Source of the DNA: Pseudorasbora parva
Taxonomy: Eukaryota; Chordata; Actinopteri; Cypriniformes; Gobionidae
Direction: 5' to 3'
Length of the DNA: 64,000 nt
NCBI RefSeq assembly: GCF_024679245.1
Contig: NC_090172.1
Coordinates: 42,998,054-43,062,053, forward strand
In this document: piece after piece, positions 50,746 to 60,612 of the stretch
Layout of the letters: every line of letters begins with the position of its first letter
Numbering within the stretch: position 1 is the first letter of the stretch
Translations under genes and position numbers: made by a program
The notes under the pieces: model-generated
What the model was told of the DNA's origin: nothing
The model's database searches: none
What the model saw: only the letters and a program-made list of their open reading frames with translations

Positions 50746-51293
50746 TTAAAGGGATACTTCAACGCTTTTTCATATTAAACTATGTTATTCCCTTAACTAA
50801 AATAAGTTGATGCATACCTCTCTCGTCTCAGTGCATGCACTTACTCTCTGTGACGTGCGTTGACATTCTGATAGCATTTATCTTAGCCCACTAAGCCCAG
50901 TTCATTCATATGGTACCAAACAGAGATCAAGTTAGACGCGACCAAACACCTCTACGTTTTCCCTATTTAAATACAGTTACACAAATTGTTGAATGATCAA
51001 GTATGATGACAAAATAAAACGTGGCGCTTTTCTAAGCGGATTTAAAAGGAGAACTATAATGTATGGTGGAATAACACTTCTGAGGGTACTTCGACTTGGC
51101 GCAGTAAAAAGTCACGCCTGAAAAATCCTCCCTCACATCCCCCTATTGACAGAGATGAGAGAGGGAGGGGGAGATATGAGGGAGGATTATTCAGGCGTGA
51201 CTTTTTACTTCGCCGAGGCGATTAAGTGCACGCACTGAGACGAGAGAGGTATGTAACTCGTCTTAGTTAAGGGAATAACAAGTATCCTTTTAA
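50746..51293. mobile_element. TTAA MITE with internal stem
   Basis: The left end TTAAAGGGATACTTCA...GTTATTCCCTTAACTAA and the right end TTAGTTAAGGGAATAACAAGTATCCTTTTAA are inverted repeats bounded by TTAA. A second, strong internal stem pairs 51103-51137 with 51175-51210 (TAAAAAGTCACGCCTGAA against its complement), around a GAGAGGGAGGGGGAG loop. Confidence 0.85.
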
Positions 51294-51644
51294 GTAGAAA
51301 GGTTTAGATAAAGGTTTGAGTGATCAATTATCAGTATTTAACCTGACAAAAATATATTCAGTGCTATCCAAATTATAATTCATCTGCAGCAGCATTGTGA
51401 ACTTTTTTAATGACACGTTTGGCCATTAACTTTTAAATGCATCATTATATTTAAACTGCAAACACATGAGGAGAGTCTCTGCATTAAAGACCCACAAACG
51501 GCAAATCAACGTGCTTTGAGTCCGCAAATCAACGAGTCCGTTAAAGATGACAAAGCAGTATGTCCCGAAGCTTGCATACTTTTCTGCTACACACTCACAA
51601 AAAGAGTACATACTTTTAGAACGTAGTATAAGTAGGCGAATTGG
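51294..51644. other. Mostly unique, with a short repeat-like end
   Basis: 51590-51644 (GTACATACTTTTAGAACGTAGTATAAGTAGGCGAATTGGGAC) looks like the end of a fish DNA element. Nothing else is recognised. Confidence 0.35.
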
Positions 51645-51840
51645 GACGGAGCACAGCTACAACTGTAATTTTGTACTTGGATTGTAATTTTCATTTTTGT
51701 CTTTATTGTTCTATTTATAGACTGCTGTGTGTTGTATTGTTTTTGAAGAATATGTTGTGATAAGGGCGCGTAATGAATTAATGACCATATGAATTTCCCC
51801 TTGTGGGACAATAAAGTTTACCTTGACCTTGACCTTGACA
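51645..51840 (+). mobile_element. LINE 3' tail (L2/CR1-like)
   Basis: GAATTTCCCCTTGTGGGACAATAAAGT followed by tandem TTGACC units (51820-51840) is the typical 3' end of an L2/CR1-type LINE, whose copies end in short tandem repeats rather than poly-A. It is heavily 5'-truncated with no coding part. Confidence 0.7.
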
Positions 51841-53747
51841 ATGCACCTGAGCACATCTCGTTTTCAGACAAGCACACCCATGGGTGCACAAATAGGTGTA
51901 AATGCATTTGCCATTTAAACAACGTGGCGCAGGATGTGACAATAATAACTCTGTCAGGCCAAAACAACAGTATTGAATCTAATTGTGACCAAATTTCACA
52001 ATTCACCAAGACATTTAGGCAAGAAAAAAAAAAAAAAACTAATTACACCCCTAATGAAAACTAATAATTGATGAGGAGCAGAGCTGGGCCTCTCTACATG
52101 CCTCCACTCCCACTAATGTGCCATTCTTACCCTCCAAACACACAAAATCAAATCTAAATTAAGTCAAACAAAAAGGACACAAACAAGTTTTAATAATTCA
52201 TGATTCGGGATCCAGGTTCGTTTTAACCACATATTTATGCCGATCATTATTGTCGCACATCTGTGCAAAGTCACAGATCCATTAAACAGCTGCTTTGCTG
52301 TTTTCATTGCTTTTTATGCCAATTTAGCTGTTTATTTTTCAGAAAAGAGAGGATTATTGCCATAAATACTCTCTCAGAGAGCAGACTTGTCAATATCTCT
52401 ACAATCTCATAGGGCTGCATGCATAAGGATGATGTCAATCGATGTTCTTTTTAAGTTAATTCATCCTGTTTTTCGATCAAGGTCATCTTTTCTGACTAGC
52501 TGCTGTCCTGTCGTGCCATACTGCCTCAAAGAAGAGAGTGTTTATTAAACCTCAGTCAATATGGATACTGTGCCGTTTTCATTTCTGAAATAAATTAATG
52601 CGGCTACTCACCTTCTCCGATCCTCTGTCAAACACCTTTAAAAGCTGATTAATTCCCCCCTCCACAAGGAGAGCCTCATCAATCTTTCTCTACCTTGACA
52701 GCGTTCAACTGTGCCACGTTATCCAGTTGTTATGGGACTGAATGGACAGAGTCCTATTGATAACTCAATCATCAACGCTGGCCCATGCGAATGGAGACAC
52801 TTGCCTCGCAAGGAAAGACTGTGGAATTCAGCGGCTGAATGGCGATCCCTCGAGATCCTGCAGGGGCAAGTTCAATGACAGCCCCTGAAGTCGAGAGAAA
52901 ACACTCCGGATGGCACTCTTGTCAGGTCTGTACTCTTCTTTGCTTTCATTGCTGTAATAGACTACAGCTGTGAGGGATTCCTAAGGATGTCAGCCAGTCT
53001 TGAACCTTTTACAATGCCTGTCCATCAAACTACTTCTACATTTCCTGGACTGCAAGGTAGCATACTGTATGTGTGGAACTCTTCAGCTGCATTAACAGCA
53101 AATTCAATTTAGTTAAACACCCAAGCATTTTGATGTAATTTATGGAACTTGAGAACCATTCTCAAAGGATTCCATGCATGTGCACAGGATGTATGAGGAA
53201 ATAATATCTGCAGATAAACAAACTACTGAAGTGTCCATTCCCTCATGCTGATGAAGTCTGAGGTCTGCTGCTAAATTACAGTGCTTCATCTTGGTCATAT
53301 AATGGTGTGTTTACCTGAATCCCGCAGAGAGAAATCTCATGCTGTAAATCATCTCATTCTTTGATCTAGAGTTGTGTACTACATCTGAGGGAGAGAAAGG
53401 CTCTTGTACAGAGAAAGAGAGAAAAAGAGACTGATAGAGTGAGAGACAGAGAGTGAGAGAGAAAGATAATCATCTAATGAGATGAGATGAGATGAGATGG
53501 ATCTCTCCAGAGCGCTAATCCAGAGATGAGGAGAAATATGACATTATGTGACCATATGACTGACAAAATACAAAAAGCATTAGAGAAAAGTTGTTAAACA
53601 CCAGGCTTAGAAAAAGTCGGGAAAACAGCAAAACAAGGCACGGCAAAATAGGAGAAACACGTCTGTCTATTTTTGCCAAACCTTAAATGGTTTGAAATAA
53701 TAATTCATCACATTTATGTTGCTCCAACACTTTGTAAACACTTCAGT
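51841..53747. other. Non-coding, no recognised transposon
   Basis: Unique intronic sequence with a purine-rich GAGA stretch (53390-53466) and a (GATGA)4 array (53478-53499). Confidence 0.45.
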
Positions 53748-54345
53748 CGGTGCGTTTACATGCACACCTGTAAGCTGAAACTCAAAAAAAATCAGCTTAT
53801 TGAAATAATCAGTTTTCCCCGTTTACATGCAAACCAGTAAACTGACAATGCAAGTAAACCGCTTTTACATGACTATTAATAAACCGGTTTATTTCCTTGG
53901 AGTGACGTCAAAATAATAATGTCCATCAGTTGTGATTTTAAATAAAGCATGCGCCGTGTCAGCGGGAGATTTACGGCTCATATTACCCCTAATGCAGTTC
54001 CAGATGCAGCGTTTTGACTGAACCTCTTCTATTTCTGCTGCATGAGATGAGAATAACACATCTTTACAATTTTCTGGTTCTTAAAAGAGTCTGCATTTGT
54101 GATATATGTCCTTATTTCATGCAAAACGCTAGCTCGCTCTGTCTGGATGCATTTAAATCTGCTCTGAGTTTGCGTTTTTGTCACCTCTCACATATGCACA
54201 CTTCAATAAAGACAACTGAAAGCAGTTTAATGCGTTTACATGCCACGCGAAATCGAGGTAAGAGGCAAAAAACTACCTGGACCCGGTCCCGTTTATGACC
54301 TTACACTGATAAAAGTAAACGGGTTACCGTGTTTACATGACCATG
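53748..54345. mobile_element. Element with repeated GTTTACATG motifs
   Basis: TTTACATG occurs at about 53755, 53822, 53871, 54235 and 54332, clustered toward the two ends (GTGCGTTTACATGCAC ... GTGTTTACATGACC). This is a sub-terminal repeat arrangement known from hAT and CACTA elements. There is no clear target duplication. The open frame at 54014-54298 is unrecognised. Confidence 0.5.
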
Positions 54346-54534
54346 TTCATTGTCGTCTTATTAGGCATAGAGAGAGGAGAGAGATTCTCGTGGTGCCCCC
54401 TTAGCAGTTGGTGCCCTACGCGCAGCACGTGGTGGGAGCGGCGCCACTGCATGGGAGGCTGACAGCAGCCAATTAACAATAAACTGGGTTAAGAGAATGT
54501 ATTTTAACATTAAAAGATCTTACACATTTCACCT

Positions 54535-54958
54535 TTAAAGGGATAGTTCACCTCAAAATTAATAGTTCATCCCAAACCTCTATGACTTTTTCTTTTCTGG
54601 AAAGTAGAATGAGATATATCGTAAATTGTTCATGATGCCTTTTTCATACAATGGTAGCGAATGGTGACCAGGTGCTGTTAATGACATCTGAGATTTACAA
54701 TGAAGCAAAGATTTTCAATGAATGACGACATACAATGGAAATATAGTGCACAAGTCAAATGGAATACTTTTATGGTGTTTTTATTTTGTCTTTTTATTCA
54801 AGATTGACAGCCTTTAGTAACCATAGAGTTTCATTGAATAGAAAAGATTCTGCCTAACGTCTTCTTATGTCTTTGGAAGGCAAAAAATTCATTTCGAATG
54901 ACATGAGGCTGAGTAAATGATGACAGAATGATTAATTTTGGGTGAACTATCCCTTTAA
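54535..54958. mobile_element. 424-bp TTAA MITE with long terminal inverted repeats
   Basis: TTAAAGGGATAGTTCACCTCAAAATTAAT and ATTAATTTTGGGTGAACTATCCCTTTAA are inverted repeats of about 28 bp with TTAA at both boundaries. The family is very common in cyprinids as I recall. The truncated element at 18864 has a related terminus. Confidence 0.9.
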
Positions 54959-55715
54959 AGTGTACAGCGGTGTTGCTGCCATTGCATGAATGGCTGAGAG
55001 CAATTGTCCGCGTGTGTATGCATTTGTCTTACGTGTGTGATATTGTGTCAGGGTATGGATTTAACAACATCCCACCCATTTTACGATCTGTAAACTTGTA
55101 CATTCTCCGTTAATGCTCCCTCCGGAGCCAGCCGATCCCACAGAACAAGAGGCATGAAAAATTCAGCCAGCGTGCCCAATCCTTGCTGCAATTATGCATG
55201 AGCAGAACGGCTGGCTGAACAGAGCGAAACTCAATGCATACACTTTACATCCCATTCCACTGACTACCAGGCTGGATCTGTGCATGCTCAGCTCAGACAT
55301 TCACACTGTCTGTAGAGCACTACATGACAGGCAATCAGAAGCCCTCCAGCTCCCTCCAGATAGTGCTCGCTGTGATAATGCCTTAGCATCACACAACCGT
55401 ACAAATCTGCAGCAAAATTCAGACAGGGCACAGAAAAAAATTACCCTTTGTAAGTGCAACATACATGTGCATGTCACGTACTGGTAACATAATATTATGA
55501 ATGGAAGAAACAAATCACAAAAGACTTTGTGCCTTCAAGAATAAAACGGAACGTAAAAAACATTTTATGAATTTAAAACCTAAAGATGTAACCATTTATT
55601 TCACAAGTAAGGAGAAATATAATAACTTATAAAATATATAAAAAATAACTGGGGCATCTTAAAAATATATCTAAATTACAGCACATGCTTTCAATGCAAA
55701 ATGCTGAACAGTAAG
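54959..55715. other. Non-coding, no recognised feature
   Basis: Unique sequence. The open frame at 55194-55487 is unrecognised. Confidence 0.45.
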
Positions 55716-56690
55716 TACATGCGTTCATTAGCTCAAGGCTAGATTATTGTAATGCTCTACTGGGTGGTTGCCCTGCTCGCTTAAACTCCAACTGGTCCAA
55801 AACGCAGCTCGAGTTCTTACTAGAACCAGGAAGTATGATCATTTTAGCCGAGTTCTGTCAACACTGCACTGGCTCCCTATTAAACATTGCATACGTTTTA
55901 AAATCTTGCTTATTACTTACAAAGCACTAAATAGTTTAGCTCCCCAGTACTTAAGCATCCGGTCTCAAAACTCTGGCCAGTTGATAATACCTAGAATATC
56001 TAAATCAACTGCAGGCGGTTGATCCTTTTCCTATTTAGCACCTAAACTCTGGAACAGTCTTCCTAACATTGTTCAGGAAGCAGACACACTCTGTCAGTTT
56101 AAATCTAGATTAAAAACGAATCTCTTTACTATGGCATACACATAGAACATTTTAACTTTCATTATTCAAATCAATTGACTGATTGTTAGGCTGCATTAAC
56201 TAGGTCAGCCAGAACCGGGAACACTTCCCATAACACCTGATGTACTCGTTACATCATAAAAAGAGTGGCATCTACGCTAATGTTAGTCTCTCTGTTTATT
56301 CCAAAGTTTACTGCAGTCAGCCGGATCCAGCCAACACATTGGATGGTGGACCTGTGGCCAGACATGACCAACACATCATGGAGTGTCTGCTGAAACCGTG
56401 ACAATTCGACGTGCCATCCTAAATAAACACGTCTCTTGCGTGATACCAAGAAATTTTGAATATTTCGATCTAATATGATTTCTGACCTGTAAGGTTGCCA
56501 CAATAATAATCATACACGGTGTGTTAATAGGCCAGAGGAGAACTGGCACCCCGACTGAGCCTGGTTTCTCCCAAGGTTTATTTTTCTCCATCATGCCCTG
56601 ATTAAGTTTTGGTTCCTTGCCACTGTCGCCTTTGGCCTGGCTGGCTCAGTTGGGGACACTAAAATTATGATCTAAGTTATTAAACTTATA
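55716..56690 (+). mobile_element. 5'-truncated L2-like LINE, 3' end of ORF2 plus 3' UTR
   Basis: The plus strand encodes the last part of a LINE reverse-transcriptase protein: RLDYCNALLGG near 55739, then in another frame LQLVQNAARVLTRTRKYDHF, LHWLPIKHCIRFKILLITYKALN and, after an in-frame TGA near 56020, SFSYLAPKLWNSLPN to a TAG at 56143-56145. This string of motifs is typical of the C-terminus of fish L2/CR1-clade elements. One frameshift and one stop make it a fossil. The following 540 bp, ending around CTGAGCCTGGTTTCTCCCAAGG and TTGGGGACAC, fits the 3' UTR. The insertion is antisense to the host gene. Confidence 0.85.
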
Positions 56691-57086
56691 ATTAAATAAT
56701 TAGGTATTATTTAATTATATAAACTATAATACAGATCTGCCAACATTGTCGCTATATAATAAATTAAAATAAGCTGATAACATCACTGTTTTCTCCAGAA
56801 CAACTGTACTGCCAAATCAAATTTATCATCTAATGCTCACTTTATGGTAAATCTTTAGAAACCTTTATGAATTAAATAACAGTTAATTGTAATATTTAGT
56901 AAACAAATATTTATTTTGTTATACTGTAAACAATATTGTGCTATCAAAATTAATGTTTTTGTAGCAGTTTATATATTTATAAATTAATTTAAATGTATTT
57001 AAACTAAATTATAGATGAATATGGAGGAACAATTCCCCTCATGTATGATGGAAAACATGCACCAAATTTTTTTAGTCATTTCTTAC
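56691..57086. other. AT-rich intron start
   Basis: AT-rich sequence ending at the 5' splice site of exon 57087-57143. On the minus strand the donor reads GTAAGAAATG. Nothing else is recognised. Confidence 0.5.
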
Positions 57087-57143
57087 CACCAAAGAAAGAG
57101 GCCTTTTCCATGAAACCACTCCAATCAGTCCAGACAAAAGCAC
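57087..57143 (-). CDS. entrep2: Internal exon of ENTREP/FAM189-family membrane protein, 19 codons
   Basis: On the minus strand a TTTTCTTTTTGTTTCAG acceptor is followed by 57 bp reading VLLSGLIGVVSWKRPLSLV and then GTAAGAAATG. Both splice sites are strong and the exon is phase 0. It encodes the end of one hydrophobic helix (LLSGLIGVVSW), a short basic turn (KRP) and the start of the next helix, which exon 10947-11057 completes (SLV then ITFFMLL). The SWKRP turn between two membrane helices is what I recall from FAM189/ENTREP proteins. The exon is too short to be found by open-frame length. A second frame is also open but does not match the family. Confidence 0.88.
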
Positions 57144-58764
57144 CTGAAACAAAAAGAAAACAGATTTTGAGACAAAAGAATGAAGCTCTGCCTCTCACTG
57201 GGCCAGTTTAAAACCAACAATGTCAAGTGAAATCACATCTCAGGATTACAGGAAACTCTCACACAGGTGAATTTATTAATATTTCATATGCAGGGAGTTA
57301 TACGGCCATCAGGTTGGTACGATTGTGGCTATAGTGGCGAGGTAAAAAAAAAGAACAAAGTGCGATAACACTTTTATAGCCGGCGTAGCACTCGTTCGTT
57401 CTTTCTTTCTGTTCTCTATCTTTTTCTCCTTCACCCTTCATTAACCAGCAGCACTCCCTTTCGCATGCCCCTTCACCCGTTAACCCATCATGTCCAGCAG
57501 GCCTCTCTCCCTCATTCACACTTTTTACCCATGGGACCTTGGTGCTGCGCTACAATCACAGTGGCATCTCAGATAAGCAGGAGCAAAGCTTAAATGCACA
57601 TGCAATGGGAATAAACCGTTAGCATTGAAGCTGGTGCTGTCAGCAGTTTAGAATGTAAATTCAGGTTATAAATAATGCTACAGATGGAATTAAAGGCTTA
57701 GGAATATATAGTGCTTCATATGTAAAAGGAGGTGAATGCTGACTAGTGTGCATGCCGATTTATTCTCAGTCACTAGAATGTGTTTGCTGGCAGATCAGTG
57801 AGACAGTCTGCTCACACACAGTCTGCTCACACACTGCTCACACACAGCTGTGGGATTAACAACCACAAACATAAAGGAAAAGTGCATTATAAATAATACA
57901 AAAAAAAAAACAAAAACAAAAAAAGCTTTAGTAAGGACATGTTGGGCATAATTTGGTCAGTGCTGGTCTCAAAAAAGAAATCCCTCACATAAAACACAGT
58001 GCATTCCCATATTTTTTCCCAGGGCCATTTATTAAGACACAAGGATTTCTATAACAAATATGACATGAGATTATATTTTATGAGAGAGGAAGTGTGTATA
58101 AGACAGATGCTTCAGAGAGATGATGTGAGAGATGATTCACATTGTATTTGCTCTCTTGAATTATTGATCCTCTTTCAGTAGCAATTGAGAAGGAGAAAGA
58201 GATGGAGAAAACTAAACCAAAAGAGCAGAAAAAAAGATGCTGAGAAAGAGTCAGTTAAAGATAAGATTGAAAGAGAGGAAAGGCCTGTCTGGTGTATGTG
58301 TGAAAAGAGTAGCAGCACAAAAGAGTTCACTGAAAGGAATAGTCAGGCGTCATGCAAAATCCTATTCCTTTGCAAAATCATATCCCCCTTGGACCCCTAA
58401 ATTCAATTATTCATTTATTATATAGAGGAGTATTCTATTTAGTGCCTGATTAAAAATACAATATTGCATGGCAATGTATATATGGCATGCAACAGAAATT
58501 CTATTTTATAAATGGTCAAATGACAATCATCGGTCACTGCCACTCCCACTCGTTCCCCATCACCATCATTCTGAACACCTGGGCACCATCACCAGTCACC
58601 AATATATAAACCCGGCTCACCTTCACTCCCATTATATCTATTTTTTAAATTAATCATAATGAACTTTGTGGTGAGGTTGGCGAGCGAGAGATGCGGGAGG
58701 AGCGATCAAGACTTGCGAGGCACACCGGTCCTCCACCGGTCCTCCACTGGTGTCGCTCATCCTT
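57144..58764. other. Intron upstream of exon 57087-57143; no recognised feature
   Basis: Unique sequence with a GA-rich stretch at 58180-58290. I searched for an upstream ENTREP exon (membrane helix ending at phase 0) and did not see one. Open frames here are unrecognised. Confidence 0.45.
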
Positions 58765-59054
58765 GGCCCTGTCCCAAATAGCACACTTCATGTGCACTTT
58801 CAGTCTTGTGGAACTATGGCTGCAGTGTGAGCATGTCCGTTAAGTCCACAAGGCTATAGGGTGTCCCATTCGCAATTTAAGCTTAAAGAAGTGTGCTCGT
58901 GAGCGCCCCCTTTGCGGCTGCTAATGCGCCCTCCATGCTCGCTTCCGCTGAGCCCGCAAGTTTGCGAGCTACACAGAGGCTACACTTCTACCCGGCAGTC
59001 AAACCGACTTTACGTCGTGAAAGTGTGGAAAGGAAGACCTTGAGGTTTAGGGTC
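58765..59054. mobile_element. GGCCCTGTCC MITE, second copy, right end missing
   Basis: It starts GGCCCTGTCCCAAATAGCAC and follows the copy at 24679-24944 through GGGTGTCCCATTCG, TTTAAGCTTAAAGAAG, GCTGAGCCCGCAAGTTTGC and GAAAGTGTGGA. It retains about 40 bp missing from the other copy (GCGCCCCCTTTGCGGCTGC region) and ends at TTTAGGGTCC without the terminal repeat. Confidence 0.8.
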
Positions 59055-59551
59055 CAACAAACTTGCTGTGAACAATTCATCCAAACACATTTTTTTTCTT
59101 CTTTAAAGCCAATACTTTTTTATCAAAATGTCATAACTCAATGTTCCCGGTGAAATGAGAGATCTAGTGATGTTTGCCAAACTTCTCCAATCATATAGTC
59201 CATTTTAACCACACCCCTTTCTTGCATATTAAAATTATATATGTGGACAGATATATAAATATAACATGATAACTGAACAAACTGAAGCTAAGGTCTAATT
59301 GTTCTTCTTATTTTCCCACCTGACTCTGAATTTAAATGGGCCGCTGTTCTTATTTCTTCTGATATTAGGAATAATACAAACCCTTTATCATGATCAGCTC
59401 CCCAATTTTGTTTCCCTTTATATAACTCACAGATTATGAAAATGTAAATGTATGTACAGAGAGATGAGTCAGAATGTTTGTGGTAAATGACAACAGGCCG
59501 CAGATACTGTCAGAAACACACGCACACACACAAGTCTGGTTCACCATCTCT
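59055..59551. other. Non-coding, no recognised feature
   Basis: Unique AT-rich sequence. Confidence 0.45.
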
Positions 59552-59709
59552 CTGGGGACTCCCCATTGAAGTAATGGTTTTTATACTGTTAAACTGTATA
59601 TTCTCTCCCCTTACACTAACTCTACCCCTAAACCTACCATCACACAAAACTTTCTGCATTTTTATATTTTCAAATAAACTCATTATGTATTACTTATAAG
59701 CATGTTTAC

Positions 59710-60526
59710 TAGGGATGCACCGAAATGAAATTCTTGGCCGAAGCCGAAACCGAATAATAATGAAATGCTTGGCCGAAGACCAAAGGCCGAATACCGAACG
59801 CGGTGTTGCGCATTTTTTCTATTTATTTGGCAATTTTTTTTACCACTACAATAATTAAATAGTAAAAATTTGCTTTTTACTATTTTGTGTTGCTTTTCTG
59901 AGAAATAAATCAAATAACAAAAATACAATTTCAAAATATTTAACACTGAAATTTTTTTTAACATTCCGGCAGATATTATACAAACTAAGCACAACATAAC
60001 TTAAAATAAATAATTAGTAAAATAAAAAATATATTTTTATTTGGCCATCTTAGAAGCCCCCCTTCTTGAATAGCCTATGTTAGGCCTATAACTGACTGCT
60101 GAAAGAATGTAACTCTGTATGTCTACAACAAATGTGCATTGAATAGTGCAAAAAATGTGAATGAACCCACAACAAATAAATAACTGTCTTAGACATAAGC
60201 CTACTTAGCCTACTTCTTCAGGAAAAGTGGCAGGTTCTTCTTTATGAAAAGTAGCTTCTCTGCTTTCTCACATGAAAGTCAGTTCCTCTTTTCATCGATG
60301 ACATGAGATGCAGCACTAAACAGTGCTTCCACACTGCTGACATGTTTGCTGCATAAAGCACGCGGCTCTCACTCTACGTGGGTTACTTTTTGATCGCGTC
60401 ATTAAAAACGTCATTGTTCGGCAAAAATTATTCGGCCTTTTTACTTATTCGGCCGAATGCCGAAAGTGCTTTTTTGGCTATTTTCGGCCGAATAATTTCG
60501 GTTGCCGAACATTCGGTGCATCCCTA
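59710..60526. mobile_element. 817-bp hAT element with perfect 8-bp target duplication
   Basis: TAGGGATGCACCGAA at the left pairs with TTCGGTGCATCCCTA at the right. ATGTTTAC flanks it at 59702-59709 and 60527-60534. Sub-terminal GGCCGAA/TTCGGCC motifs are repeated at both ends. It is an internally deleted copy that keeps a transposase C-terminal remnant on the minus strand. Confidence 0.93.
60210..60345 (-). pseudogene. hAT transposase C-terminal dimerisation segment, remnant
   Basis: The minus strand of the hAT element at 59710-60526 reads HVSSVEALFSAASHVIDEKR, then N, a TGA, and on through LSCEKAEKLLFIKKNLPLFLKK to a TAG at 60210-60212. The S-V-E-x-L-F-S-A-A-x-H-V sequence followed by E-K-R-N-x-L-S is the conserved hAT C-terminal dimerisation motif. 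The in-frame TGA and loss of the rest of the gene make it non-functional. Its presence and polarity show that the element is an internal-deletion derivative of an autonomous hAT transposon. Confidence 0.8.
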
Positions 60527-60612
60527 ATGTTTACTCATGGGGACCTCAATTTAGGTCCCCACTGTGACATGAGTCCCCATGAGTCATTCAGCATTTAGGA
60601 TGAAGTCCCCAC

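Larger units (their letters stand above)
59552..60612. mobile_element. MITE with GGGGACT ends, split by a hAT element
   Basis: CTGGGGACTCCCCATTGAAGTAATGG...TACACTAACTCTACCCCTAAACCTACC on the left resumes after the hAT insertion as TCATGGGGACCTCAATTTAGGTCCCC and ends near GAAGTCCCCACC. The words match a common fish MITE as I recall it. Only about 245 bp belong to this element. Confidence 0.65.
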
